Assembly (NCBI RefSeq): GCF_004765805.1
Contig: NZ_SBIU01000007.1
Location: 1-64,000, forward strand
Direction: 5' to 3'
DNA from: Halorussus halobius
GTDB lineage: Archaea; Halobacteriota; Halobacteria; Halobacteriales; Haladaptataceae
Length of the DNA stretch: 64,000 nt
Within the stretch, counting starts at the first letter, position 1. Each line of letters begins with the position of its first letter. This document shows positions 34,477 to 43,600 of the stretch, piece by piece. A program made the translations under genes and the position numbers. The notes under the pieces were generated by a model. That model did not search any database, had not been told where the DNA came from, and saw nothing but the letters and a program-made list of their open reading frames with translations.

Positions 34477-34800
34477 ATGTCCTACGAGCCACCGACGCCC
34501 CCAGCGGACCTCCCCACCGACGTCATCGACACACTCAACGACTATTCACCCGAGCTGCTCCGAGACGTTGCCCACTATGCCGAGGACCTCGCCGAGCATC
34601 GCGAGCGCCAGGCCCGCCTTGCCGAAGCGGAGGAGGAAGACGAGATCGACGAGCGACCCGATGACCTCCCCGATGATGTCCCGACGAAGGCGACGATCAC
34701 GATCAAGGAGATCAACGATAACCGCTACTACTACTGGCAGTGGCGGGAAGGAGATCGCGTCAAATCAAAGTACAAATCCCCAGTAAATCCGGACGAGTAG
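34477..34800 (+). CDS. DUF6788-like small protein
   Basis: A 107-residue protein. An acidic helical N-terminal part (LRDVAHYAEDLAEHRERQ) precedes a conserved end, TKATITIKEINDNRYYYWQW then REGDRVKSKYKSPV. That end is like DUF6788 proteins, which resemble the arm-type beta domain of tyrosine recombinases. It sits directly behind a 41-bp element. Function is unknown; the resemblance is from memory. Confidence 0.6.
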   Translation: MSYEPPTPPADLPTDVIDTLNDYSPELLRDVAHYAEDLAEHRERQARLAEAEEEDEIDERPDDLPDDVPTKATITIKEINDNRYYYWQWREGDRVKSKYKSPVNPDE

Positions 34801-34893
34801 ACGGACTAGTACCTCAGTCGGATGGCCAGTTGTTCGGGGAGACACCCCGTCTGCGAAGTGAAAGACGCAGGGTACGAGAGAAGTCCCGAGTTG

Positions 34894-35491
34894 ATGAGTG
34901 AGGATCCGGTCACTGTCGACGAACTCGTCGAGAAAGCCGACGAGTATCTGCACGAAGCCTCACCCACACCGGAAGAATACGAAGCGCTGAAACAGAGTGT
35001 TGCGGAGCTCACGCCGATCTTCTCAGCTGAGAATTCGTACTTTGTCCTCGGCAGCTACGGGAAACCCGAAATCCGTCCTCTCCAGCTCGTAAAAGATCGC
35101 CTCAACCGACAGCCCGGTGCGTACGCGTTCCTGATGATCGACATTCGAAGCGAGTGGACGAATACCTACCTCAAGTTCCGGCTGCTCGCCGATCATACAG
35201 ACGTCATCCTGGGCGTCACCGAACACGCCCAGGGCTGCTTCCTCGTCGAGCAGGGCTACTTCACAGCCCTTGAGGAGTACTTCGCGAAGACGCACGTGTT
35301 CAAACACGACGTACAATACGATAGATGTGGACGCGATCGACACAAACGTAGCCGTCGAGAGTCCCTACAGTGGAATGCAGACCGCGATCTTCGAGATGCT
35401 CAACGATGCTAGGCGTCTCTGCCGGTGGACGACTGAGGACGACCTCGTCGAGTGTACCGAGGCTCTCGTGAGTGATCAGGAATACCCGTAG
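34894..35491 (+). pseudogene. Frameshifted conserved haloarchaeal gene
   Basis: The protein begins MSEDPVTVDELVEKADEYL and continues well through LVEQGYFTALEEYFAKTHVF. At about 35315-35330 the frame changes: the original frame becomes basic nonsense (RDRHKRSRRES) and ends at 35412. The sensible continuation (IDVDAIDTNVAVESPYSG, then MLNDARRLCRWTTEDDLV, then EALVSDQEYP) is in another frame to a stop at 35491. One lost or gained base explains this. It may be a true pseudogene or a sequencing error. Function unknown. Confidence 0.72.
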
Positions 35492-35735
35492 ACAGAGACG
35501 AATCGGTTACTCCCACCCCCGACGTTTCTGTCGTTTCTCCACGAAATCCTGTTCACCGATGGCCCAGACAACGAATGAACTCGAACAGGAAGACATCCCC
35601 CGTTTTCGAGTAGTAAGTGCGGGGTGAATCCGTGCAAGATTGGGTCTTCGAACCACGAACCCTTACGCGATAAGTAGCCCACTGAAGAGCGATTGCAAAT
35701 GCTCGTAAATGAAATTTCGTTTAAATGCTGTCAGA

Positions 35736-35756
35736 CACTCCACTATTGCCAGTAAA
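35736..35756 (-). repeat. ORB-like repeat 1
   Basis: Read on the minus strand: TTTACTGGCAATAGTGGAG plus TG. The same word occurs at 37312-37332 in the same orientation. It pairs as an inverted set with the copy at 35838. Confidence 0.7.
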
Positions 35757-35837
35757 ATCGGAGGACAAGACGCTATTTGATGAAATTGGCAACGGTGGTC
35801 CTGATAGTAACTAGTCGGATTGATTAGAACAAGGAAG

Positions 35838-35856
35838 TTACTGGCAACACCGGAGA
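35838..35856 (+). repeat. ORB-like repeat 2 (degenerate)
   Basis: TTACTGGCAACACCGGAGA, then GGGTACTGGAG. It shares the TTACTGGCAA core with the other copies. Confidence 0.55.
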
Positions 35857-35891
35857 GGGTACTGGAGAAACTGGCACTGACGGTTGCGCGG

Positions 35892-35910
35892 TTACTGGCA
35901 AAAGTGGAGA
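35892..35910 (+). repeat. ORB-like repeat 3
   Basis: TTACTGGCAAAAGTGGAGA, followed by GGGTATTGGCAGTACTGG. It has the same core as copies 1, 4 and 5. Confidence 0.6.
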
Positions 35911-35945
35911 GGGTATTGGCAGTACTGGTGTTGGCGGTTGAGAAG

Positions 35946-37202
35946 TCACTCCAGAACCCGATGCCGCTTGGCAGTTTCACGAATGTCGTTGAGCTCACCT
36001 AGTTCGCTCTCGAGTGCGTCGAGGGCCGACGACAGAGAGACATCAAGCTCGTATTCGTTGTAGTTCCCGCGTCCACTCGACGAGTCGACCAACCGTAAGA
36101 TCCCGTGGAGGCTCAAATCCGACAGGTGGTCGTGTACTCGCCTGCGTTTCAGTGGTTCACTGCCGTGATTACGAAGAACCTCTCGATAGCGCTCATAGAT
36201 CAGTTTCGTCCGTTCGGGTGTTTCTCCCTCTGCCGCTAGCTGACAGACAGTCAGCAATACATATTGCCCCTGCCGGGTCAACGAATGCATCCCTTCGACA
36301 ACCTGTTGTCGTTGGATCTGATGCTCGGCCTCCCGAACGTGGTCTTCGGTGATTTTCGCCTCTCCACCCGCCATCGCGTCGTTCTCGGCGATATCAGCTG
36401 CTTTCCGGAGTAACCGTAATGCCTGCCGAGCAGATCCCGAGTCCTGTGCAGAGAATGCTGCGCACAATGGGATTACATCTGATTCGAGGACATCGTCGTA
36501 GAGCGCGATATCGGCTCGGTGCTTGAGAATATTCTGCAGTTCAGTCGCGTCGTACGGAGGGAACAAGATTTCCTCTTCGCAGAGAGTGTCCTTGACTTTC
36601 GGAGAGAGGTTTTCTCGGAACTTGAAGTCGTTCGAGATGCCGACCACACCGATTTTCACATCGAGATCCAATTGCGAGCGTGCTCGTGGAAGCTCGTACA
36701 GAATATCGTCATCCGAGCCGATGTTATCGATCTCGTCCAGAACCACGAGAATAGTCCCACCGATCGACTCAAGGTCGTTGTAGAGTTCGTTGAAGATGCG
36801 TTTTTGTTGATACCCGGTTTCGCTCATCGGTTCGCGCGAAGACGAGACTGTGGTGAGAGGGTGAGAAGGAGAGCGAATCTCGTTCACGAGATTGACCGCT
36901 ACCTGATAGGATGTGGTGCAGCCAGTACAGTTGAGTTCAATAACGTTGAGATCGACGTCGTCGTACTCTCCGGCGGATTCTTGCAGCTCCTCAAGAAGAT
37001 CGTGCGTAGCAGCTGTCTTCCCGACGCCGGTAACGCCATAGAGAAAGACGTTGTTCGGTTGCCAGCCCTGAATGACGGGACGGAGAGCGGCCGCATATTC
37101 GTCGAGTTCTTCGTCCCGCTCCTCGAGTGTCTCTGGCTGGTAATCATCCCGGAGGACGTCTTTGTCTTGGATGATGAACGATTCTCGATTGAATCGGCCC
37201 AT
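35946..37202 (-). CDS. orc1/cdc6: Orc1/Cdc6-type replication initiator
   Basis: A 418-residue AAA+ protein with a winged-helix C terminus. It has an N-terminal IQDKDVLRDDYQPETLEERD, Walker A GVTGVGKT (56-63), Walker B LVVLDEIDNI, sensor and lid helices (GSARQALRLLRKAADIAEND), then a DNA-binding wing (RRRVHDHLSDLSLHGILRL). It binds origin repeats and loads the MCM helicase. Repeats of one family flank both ends of the gene, so it is probably the initiator of this replicon. The start at 37202 (MGRFNRESFI) is preferred. Confidence 0.93.
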   Translation of the reverse strand: MGRFNRESFIIQDKDVLRDDYQPETLEERDEELDEYAAALRPVIQGWQPNNVFLYGVTGVGKTAATHDLLEELQESAGEYDDVDLNVIELNCTGCTTSYQVAVNLVNEIRSPSHPLTTVSSSREPMSETGYQQKRIFNELYNDLESIGGTILVVLDEIDNIGSDDDILYELPRARSQLDLDVKIGVVGISNDFKFRENLSPKVKDTLCEEEILFPPYDATELQNILKHRADIALYDDVLESDVIPLCAAFSAQDSGSARQALRLLRKAADIAENDAMAGGEAKITEDHVREAEHQIQRQQVVEGMHSLTRQGQYVLLTVCQLAAEGETPERTKLIYERYREVLRNHGSEPLKRRRVHDHLSDLSLHGILRLVDSSSGRGNYNEYELDVSLSSALDALESELGELNDIRETAKRHRVLE

Positions 37203-37311
37203 AGGCGGACTCAAGACGAAGAACCATCATAAAACCATGGGTTCCAGTATCACCACTAACCCACCACTCGAACCAATTATGCCAGTGTCGCATCCACTTA
37301 TAAAACACACA

Positions 37312-37332
37312 CACTCCACTATTGCCAGTAAA
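37312..37332 (-). repeat. ORB-like repeat 4
   Basis: On the minus strand TTTACTGGCAATAGTGGAG plus TG, the same as repeat 1. It faces repeat 5 across the A+T-rich region. Confidence 0.75.
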
Positions 37333-37347
37333 CCTTTGCAACAACTG

Positions 37348-37368
37348 GAGGGGGTCAACGACCCCCTC
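37348..37368. repeat. G-string hairpin at origin
   Basis: GAGGGGGTC and GACCCCCTC form a perfect 9-bp stem with loop AAC. Haloarchaeal origin boxes often carry such G-strings. Confidence 0.6.
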
Positions 37369-37508
37369 TCTAATTAGCGATACTCTTAATACATTGTACG
37401 TTAAACCATACCCGCACTAACGAAAACTCCACTAGTTGTAGTAGGTTTAGATAACAGTAACTAGACTAGAGACGTGACAGTTTCTGCCCTCCCGTCCATT
37501 CTCCCCTC

Positions 37509-37529
37509 GTTACTGGCAATGGTGGAGTG
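37509..37529 (+). repeat. ORB-like repeat 5
   Basis: GTTACTGGCAATGGTGGAG plus TG, opposite in orientation to repeat 4. Confidence 0.75.
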
Positions 37530-37673
37530 AGAGAGGTACTTAAACGACGGTATTATTGGCAATACTGGCGACTCTGGTCGCCCTCTCCCTGCTACCATCG
37601 TTGCCTGGCCGATATTCCAGTCGAAATCTACCCTTCCCGACACCAGTCGATGATGACCGTGGACCTCTTTCGG

Positions 37674-37713
37674 TTAACCAACAAATCGTATGTATTAACC
37701 GTCTGTTGGTTAA
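37674..37713. repeat. 40-bp inverted element, copy 7
   Basis: TTAACCAACA and TGTTGGTTAA arms enclose 20 variable bases. The only start just to the right (ATG at 37720) gives 12 residues and a stop, so this copy no longer precedes an intact gene. Confidence 0.82.
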
Positions 37714-37839
37714 CTGCTCATGGCCTATGCTCGATTCGCAGTCGGCACTCAGTACTAGTATCCCGTGATTTCGGCGTTTCGCGATTCCGCAAGGGTTCGC
37801 TTGATTGCCGCTCGATCTCACCCAATCGGAGACAGGATA

Positions 37840-38868
37840 TTACTGCATCGGCGACGCAGCTTCCGAACCGACGAGTGAGTACTCCCGGTCCCGGCTCGTG
37901 CCTTCCGCATCGACGAGGTTGTACTGGACCATCTTGGAGAGATACGTCCGCACTGTCCGTTTTGTCCGAGGATCGTCGACCTTCTCGGTATAGTGGTCGT
38001 GAATCTCGCTCGGCCCGAGTGGCTCGTGATCGCGAACAATGTTGTAAACGACGCGCTGGTGTGGCGTGAGTGAATCGATGCTCTTCTGCTTAATCTGGGC
38101 CCGGGCATCCTCGGCGGCGTCCAGGAGAATATTGTCGGTGATGCGCTCGTGGTTCTCGCGATCGGCCTTGCCGGCGGCCGTTCGGAGGATGCCGATTGCG
38201 AGGCGGGCGTCGCCGGCGGCCGCGTCGGCGATCCGGTAGAGCTGGTCGTCGGTGATGACGTCCTCGTCGAGCCCCCACTTTGCCCGCGCACTCAGGATGT
38301 CGTACAGCTGCTCGTCGTGGTACTTGTCCATCCGGACGTGCTCGCTGGAGCGCAGTCGGCTCACGAGGCGGTCGTCGACGCGGCTGAACAGCTCCTCTTC
38401 CTTGTTCGCGATGCAGATGATCGCGAACTGCGGGAGGCTGTGGAGGTCGTAGATGACGCTGGGGTCTTCGAGCTGGTCGACCTCGTCGAGGATGACGACG
38501 GTTCGCGGGCCGTCGTGCTGCTGGAGGCGATCAACAAGTTCGTCGTGCGGCGTCGACTGCCGGTGGATGTCGATGGTCGCGCCGAGGTCGTCGAGGATCT
38601 GGTAGAGGGTCCGAAATCGGGTGTAGTTACGCCAGCAGTTGACGTAGGTGGCCTCGACGTCGAGCACCTCCTCACGTAGGCGTTCGGTGACGAATTGCGA
38701 GATGCACGTCTTGCCGGCGCCGCTGGGTCCAGTGACGATGGCCGTGTCGGCGGGTTCACCGTTCGTAATGGGCTCGAGAACGCTGGAGAGGTGGTTGACC
38801 TCGGCATCGCGATGCTCAACTTCCCGAGGGACGAACCCGGCGCGGAGCACGCGAGCATCGCGGATCAT
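37840..38868 (-). CDS. Second Orc1/Cdc6-family protein
   Basis: A 342-residue AAA+ protein with Walker A GPSGAGKT (47-54), Walker B VVILDEVDQLED, sensor-type FAIICIANKEEELF, arginine-rich RLVSRLRSSEHVRM and a C-terminal winged helix (TPHQRVVYNIVRDHEPLGPSEIHDHY). It is shorter than the neighbouring Orc and diverged in its N terminus. It may serve another origin or act as a regulator. The ATTTCCGGAAAG repeats lie just upstream. Confidence 0.88.
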   Translation of the reverse strand: MIRDARVLRAGFVPREVEHRDAEVNHLSSVLEPITNGEPADTAIVTGPSGAGKTCISQFVTERLREEVLDVEATYVNCWRNYTRFRTLYQILDDLGATIDIHRQSTPHDELVDRLQQHDGPRTVVILDEVDQLEDPSVIYDLHSLPQFAIICIANKEEELFSRVDDRLVSRLRSSEHVRMDKYHDEQLYDILSARAKWGLDEDVITDDQLYRIADAAAGDARLAIGILRTAAGKADRENHERITDNILLDAAEDARAQIKQKSIDSLTPHQRVVYNIVRDHEPLGPSEIHDHYTEKVDDPRTKRTVRTYLSKMVQYNLVDAEGTSRDREYSLVGSEAASPMQ

Positions 38869-38920
38869 TTAGTTTCTGTATAGCTGATTTGGGGTTGAGT
38901 ATTAAAAGTATAACCGGGTG

Positions 38921-38932
38921 ATTTCCGGAAAG
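38921..38932. repeat. ATTTCCGGAAAG repeat, copy 1
   Basis: A palindromic TTTCCGGAAA core, 53 bp upstream of the second orc start. An identical 12-mer occurs 79 bp away at 39000. It could be a binding site for that Orc or another regulator. Confidence 0.5.
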
Positions 38933-38999
38933 CGGCTGATTGCTTCTCTTTATTTACTTGAACCACTTGCAGTAGTGCGTTTCTTCTATGAGAGTAGCT

Positions 39000-39011
39000 A
39001 TTTCCGGAAAG
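39000..39011. repeat. ATTTCCGGAAAG repeat, copy 2
   Basis: Identical to the copy at 38921-38932. Confidence 0.5.
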
Positions 39012-39414
39012 CCACTTGTTCGATATAGAGCGTTCAATGCCACTCTCAAGACGACGAGTCGAATAATCCCAATCTGGATTCAATTTGTGTTAATGATGGC
39101 AACCACGATCGAACACCTCTGTGAATGGATCCCTCTGCTCCGTCTAGGATTTACAAACAAAGTCAATAGTACCGTGATAACTTCGACGACATTACAGACA
39201 ATACCCAAAACTACGGTACTGGACTATACAGCTTCCAGACAGAAGTTTTTGACATCATTAAGACAGCAGCAGAATCTGAACAAAATATTTTAGACGGATT
39301 CGGACTTCGTTCACGCTATGAAAAAACTACCTCCTGACAGGATATCGTCGTGGCCATCCACCAAGTAATCTGGTTTTAGGTCCGTGATATCTAACAGACT
39401 ACCGGAAGCCCAGA

Positions 39415-40656
39415 TTATGTTTCCGGAAGGAATTCTTCGAGTTTGGCGGATTCGCCGGCGTGCCAGCTTTTCCGGGGGCGGACTTTGACCGGGACGATGG
39501 TTTCGGCGTCGTCATTCATGGCGTAGGCGTAGCCCGGCTCTTTCGGAATTTGTTGCATATAGTGGCTTATGGTTTGGGCGTCGTGGAGTTCAGAGATCTT
39601 GTCTCCGACAGCATCTGAGTCTTGGCCAGCAGTGAGACGGTGGATGATGAGGGTGTCACACTGGGAGAGGATCCTGTTGTCGAGTGCCCCGGGTTGCTGA
39701 GTGGCCATGACCAGGGAGAGCCCGGGTCGACGGCCCTGCCGCACCCATTCAACGAGTGGATCTGTGCTGGGCTCGCTATGCCCCGACGGCGCGAACAGGT
39801 GTGCTTCGTCGAGGAACAGCCAGACGAGGGGGAAGTTGACCTCAGTGTGTTCGCCTTTGATTTTCTTGACTTCTTCCCGGCTGCGGTCGAAGCTCCGCTT
39901 GTTGTACATTTTCTTGACAAGGATGCCGGTGAGCATAGTGCGGACGTTCCACGGCAGGGCACCGGCACCGGAGAGGTCAAGGACAACGAATTCGCCGCCT
40001 TCGACGATCTCCTCGATCTTGGAGCCCGAGGAGCTGAAAATCCCCCAGTTCTTTGCTTTCTCAAGGCGGCGATGAAGCGCATCCTTGATGTTGGCTGATT
40101 CAGGAGATGCTTCGACCTTGTCGAGCAGGTCCATGATGCTGTAGTACTGGCCGAAGTCCTCCTCTGCCTCTTCGATGACTTGGGAGAGCAAGCCGGCCTG
40201 TGCCTGGGTTTCGTCGATATCGAGCAGGTACAGCCAGTCCTCGACGGAGAGTTCGGACGGGTAGAGTTCGAAGCCTTCGTGGAAGTACTGCTGGATCTCT
40301 TCGTACTGTTCTTCGAGCCCGGCAGGATAGTAGACCTTGACCGGGTACTCAGAAGGTGACAGATCCCAGTCCTCGAGCAGGTCCGTATCTGGGGTCTGGA
40401 CCTGGAGACTCCAGTAGATGCCCATCGCGTCGATAACCAAGCCGTTCAGGTTCGACTTGACCTGTGTGGGCAGGGTCATCAGTTCCTCCATCATCACCCC
40501 GAGCGTGTGGGATTTCCCGGAGCCGCGTTTGCCGCAGACGGTGACCATGTGCGGCTCGTTGAGGTCCAAGCGAACTGGTTCACCCAGCTCGTTGTCGCTG
40601 TCGAACCTGCGGCCGAGATAGGCGGACAGTTCCTCCTTGTCGCCGCCGATGATCAT
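39415..40656 (-). CDS. HerA/VirB4-like hexameric ATPase
   Basis: A 413-residue P-loop ATPase. Walker A is GKRGSGKS (42-49), the Walker B run is LVWLFLDEAH, then ATQQPGALDNRILSQCDTLIIHRL is the HerA-type sensor segment. RQGRRPGLSL holds a likely arginine finger. HerA-like motors pump or translocate DNA and often join nucleases or defence complexes. It is the last gene of the leftward operon and overlaps the giant ATPase gene by ATGA. The role in defence is inferred from position. Confidence 0.85.
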   Translation of the reverse strand: MIIGGDKEELSAYLGRRFDSDNELGEPVRLDLNEPHMVTVCGKRGSGKSHTLGVMMEELMTLPTQVKSNLNGLVIDAMGIYWSLQVQTPDTDLLEDWDLSPSEYPVKVYYPAGLEEQYEEIQQYFHEGFELYPSELSVEDWLYLLDIDETQAQAGLLSQVIEEAEEDFGQYYSIMDLLDKVEASPESANIKDALHRRLEKAKNWGIFSSSGSKIEEIVEGGEFVVLDLSGAGALPWNVRTMLTGILVKKMYNKRSFDRSREEVKKIKGEHTEVNFPLVWLFLDEAHLFAPSGHSEPSTDPLVEWVRQGRRPGLSLVMATQQPGALDNRILSQCDTLIIHRLTAGQDSDAVGDKISELHDAQTISHYMQQIPKEPGYAYAMNDDAETIVPVKVRPRKSWHAGESAKLEEFLPET

Positions 40657-43600
40657 GATTGACTCCCCATAAGTTCAGCTTTCACACGAATCTTCAGCAG
40701 CGACTGCTTTAGTTCCTCGGCAGTCTCCGAGTCGCTGTCCAATCTAGCGATCACCTGTTCAAAGGCGTCATCGTCGAGTTCGGTGAACTTGGAGTCGATA
40801 CCGTCCTCGGCAGCGTTTTCGACCACTTCGATATCGATGTCGCTGTCGTACTTCCTGACGGTGTCTTCGAACTCGTCTTCGCCGAACGCCTCTTCCTCAA
40901 GGTTGTCCCGTGCTCGCTCCCACTGACGCCAGTATTCACCGTACTGTTCATGGTCGAACTGTTCCGGCGAGCTTTCCAGCTCCGATTTGCAGTCGTCGAG
41001 GGCGTTGTCCCCGTGGCGGAGCCAGCTGGACTCGCCGGGAATCCGGTCACGGAACTCCTCCAGTTCGTCCTGCGCGTCGTCGACCTTGTCCTGTTCCTCT
41101 TCGATCGCGTCCTCCAATTCTCCCCTGACTAGGTCAAGGTCAGTGTTGAGGTCGTCCAAGTCGTCATCAGCATCGTAGGTGTCGACCTGGGGAACGATGC
41201 TCTTCCGGCTACGCTGCAGCATGTTGAAGAGCCGGTTCAGCTGGATATTGTCTTCAAGGTAGCCGTCCAGGTCATCGGCGATGTCCGCGTCTTCGATGTT
41301 GCGTTCAACCTGGCGGGATTCCCAGAACTCCTCGACGGTGGTGATACAATCGATTTCGAGTCCCTCTGATTGGAGGTCGGGGTCGAGGTCGAACCATTCG
41401 ACCTTCGTCACCAAGTCATCCAACTGCTCCTGTTTCTCAAGGACGGTGGCCGCCTGTTTGACCTGGGTGACGAGGTGGTCGAGGTCGTCGAGGATGAGGT
41501 AGCGGAGTTCGGCATCGATCGATCCAAGCGGTCGGATCGTGGTCGCGTACGTCGCCACAGCCGTGTCAGCAAACACATCGTTGGCACCGATCTCACGGAG
41601 TGATTCGTTCACACCCTGGTAGTCGAACTCCCAGTCAGCATCGACCTCGTCCTGAAGCTCATCGAGCCGGGTTGCATCGGCATCGTCGACACTGTCGTAC
41701 TTTGATTTCAGATCCTCGACCGGTTCACTGTCCGGGTCATCCTGCTTGGCCTGGTCCAGGATCGCGATCTCGATGGCCCGGCCAATCTGCTGGCGGGTCT
41801 GTTCGCGCTGGGTTTCGATCCGGACGTTGGCAGGAATGATGGTGGTCTCGGCGTCGTCCTCGAAGACCCAGCTATAGTTGTCCCAGTACTGGCCGAGGAC
41901 CAGCAAGAGGTAGACCATCGCCTTGGTGACGTTTTCGACCTCGGCCGTGCCGAAGATGAGTTCGAGGATCTCATCGAAGTCGAGGCCGTCCTCGTCGAGC
42001 TGTGATTCGATTTTGTCTAAGATCGGGCTGTAACTGCTGAACTGGGGGACAAGGCGGAAATCGCCATCGTCCTGTTCCTGGATGAAGGATTCGTTGTCGG
42101 CGAAGGAGCTGACGATGGAACGGAATTCGTCGCCGGATTCCCGTGTGCGGCTGACTCGTCCGAAGGAACGGACGTCGATGCGTGGGTGGTTGGCGTTGCT
42201 GTGGATGAGTTCGCCTTCCTGTTCGAGGTGTTTGATTCCGTAGACGAGGTTGAGGTAGTTCTTCCCGGCGTAGGCCCCGTTGAACCCGAGCTTGGTTCGT
42301 GGATAGTCGTCGGCGATGTTGGTAACGTTGCTGTCGACCGTCGTGATGATGGAGAAACTGATCCGTTCCGCTGTCCGGGCAGTGATATCGTTGTGGATGT
42401 CCTCCCCTGCCAGTTCCGCCAGGGACAGTTTGAGGAACATCACGTAGGCCTGGTACAGATCGAACCGGGGGAATTTGTCCTGGATCGCCTCGATCAGGTC
42501 GTAGTAGTCGCTGTCCTCGTCGAAGTGGGCCTCGATTTCTTGGTTGAGGCTTGCTTGGATCTCGTCGGTGATGTTCGAAGCACGGCCGTTCCGTTCAGTG
42601 ACGTAGAATCGCGCCGGGAGATCGCCGTCCGGATCTCGGCCGAGCCGGATAACGATGTGGAGTGCCTCGTCATCAACTTCCACCTGGAGCTGTTCCGGCA
42701 GCGAGTCAGGTGCAAGTGTGAGATAGACGTTCGACGTGTAGTTGAGGTCGTCGGTCTCGAACTCCAGGTACTGGTCGTTCTGGTTCTCGAACGACGTGTC
42801 TGGGAAGCACTGCTCCTGCATCGTCTCCCAGAGCTGGATCAAGTTCTTCTCCTCTAAACCGAGGTCGTTGACCGTTTCGCCGACCTGGTCGGCGAGGGAA
42901 AGTTCATCCTCACCGGCTGCGGTACCTGTCAGTTCGTTCGGGTTGAATTCGAGACGGTCGCCTTCCTGTTCGAAGTAGTCAGGACCGTTGGCAGCTTGCG
43001 TAATCAGATCAGCCGCTTCACTTTCCTCGATCTGTAGCTCGATGCCGTCCGCAATAACGGTGATCTCGTCGGCGGTGAAGTAGACTGGACGTTCTTCGCG
43101 TTGGAGGATCCCGACTTTGGCGATTTGGCGGAGAACACGGCGTTGGATCCCGGTAGCATCGTTGTAGTCTGCTTCGATGGTGGTCTCGATGCTGCCCTCC
43201 CCGGGGAGTTCGTCGAGGTTTACGCGTTCGACCTGGCCACGTAGCTGTTCGCGGACCTGGTCGCCGTGTTGATAGAGGAAGTCGAGGTCGATGCGTCCGT
43301 CGCCGTCCCAGTGGTCGAGGAAGGCGATGAGGATGCGTTTGTAGTCGCGGAAGGCACGGACGACGGTCTCGCCCTGTGTCTCGTCCTCGAACTTCTGGAC
43401 GATGCTGAGTGCGAAGTTGAGGGTGTCATCGGTGAACGGGTAGACGTAGCCGTCGTCACCGATGTCGGTCGCAGCGAGTGTGTCGTGCCAGTCCTGGGTC
43501 TCCCCGTCGCGGTCGGCGAGGAGAGGGATGACGTAGAGCCGGTAGAGTTTGGCGAAGAGCTCCTTCGTTTCGTCTTCGGAGAGGTCGATGTTGTAGCTGA

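Larger units (their letters stand above)
35492..35945. other. Gene-poor region with origin-type repeats
   Basis: About 450 bp without a convincing gene. A 22-residue frame from 35560 (MAQTTNELEQEDIPRFR) may be a gene remnant. Three copies of the TTACTGGCAA...GTGGAG repeat lie here: 35736-35756 (reversed), 35838-35856 and 35892-35910. The last ends 36 bp from the orc stop codon. Confidence 0.55.
37203..37673. other. Putative replication origin
   Basis: No gene is convincing. Two TTACTGGCAAT(A/G)GTGGAGTG repeats face outward in opposite orientation at 37312-37332 and 37509-37529. Between them lie a G-string/C-string hairpin (37348-37368) and an A+T-rich stretch of about 110 bp (about 37370-37480) that could unwind. 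The arrangement upstream of an orc gene is that of haloarchaeal origins. Confidence 0.75.
38869..39414. other. A+T-rich intergenic region
   Basis: About 545 bp with no convincing gene. Two identical ATTTCCGGAAAG words (38921-38932 and 39000-39011) flank the promoter side of the second orc gene. A 101-residue frame at 38988-39293 has atypical composition for a haloarchaeal protein and is not called. Confidence 0.5.

Noticed and set aside
35820..36002. Possible 60-residue protein beside orc
   Set aside because: The frame is a by-product of the repeated TACTGGCAA words (Leu/Val/Ala repeats) and runs into the orc gene in the opposite direction.
5614..37713. Inverted elements as integron attC sites or XerCD/dif sites
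   Set aside because: No integron integrase is present. dif-type sites have a 6-8 bp centre between arms, not 19-24 bp. The recombinase at 60104 is distant. Kept as an open possibility only.
5614..37713. Inverted elements as a CRISPR array
   Set aside because: The copies are kilobases apart, lie in front of genes, and no cas gene is present.
38988..39293. Possible 101-residue protein upstream of the second orc
   Set aside because: Composition is not acidic as in real haloarchaeal proteins, there is no ribosome site, and it spans the ATTTCCGGAAAG repeats.
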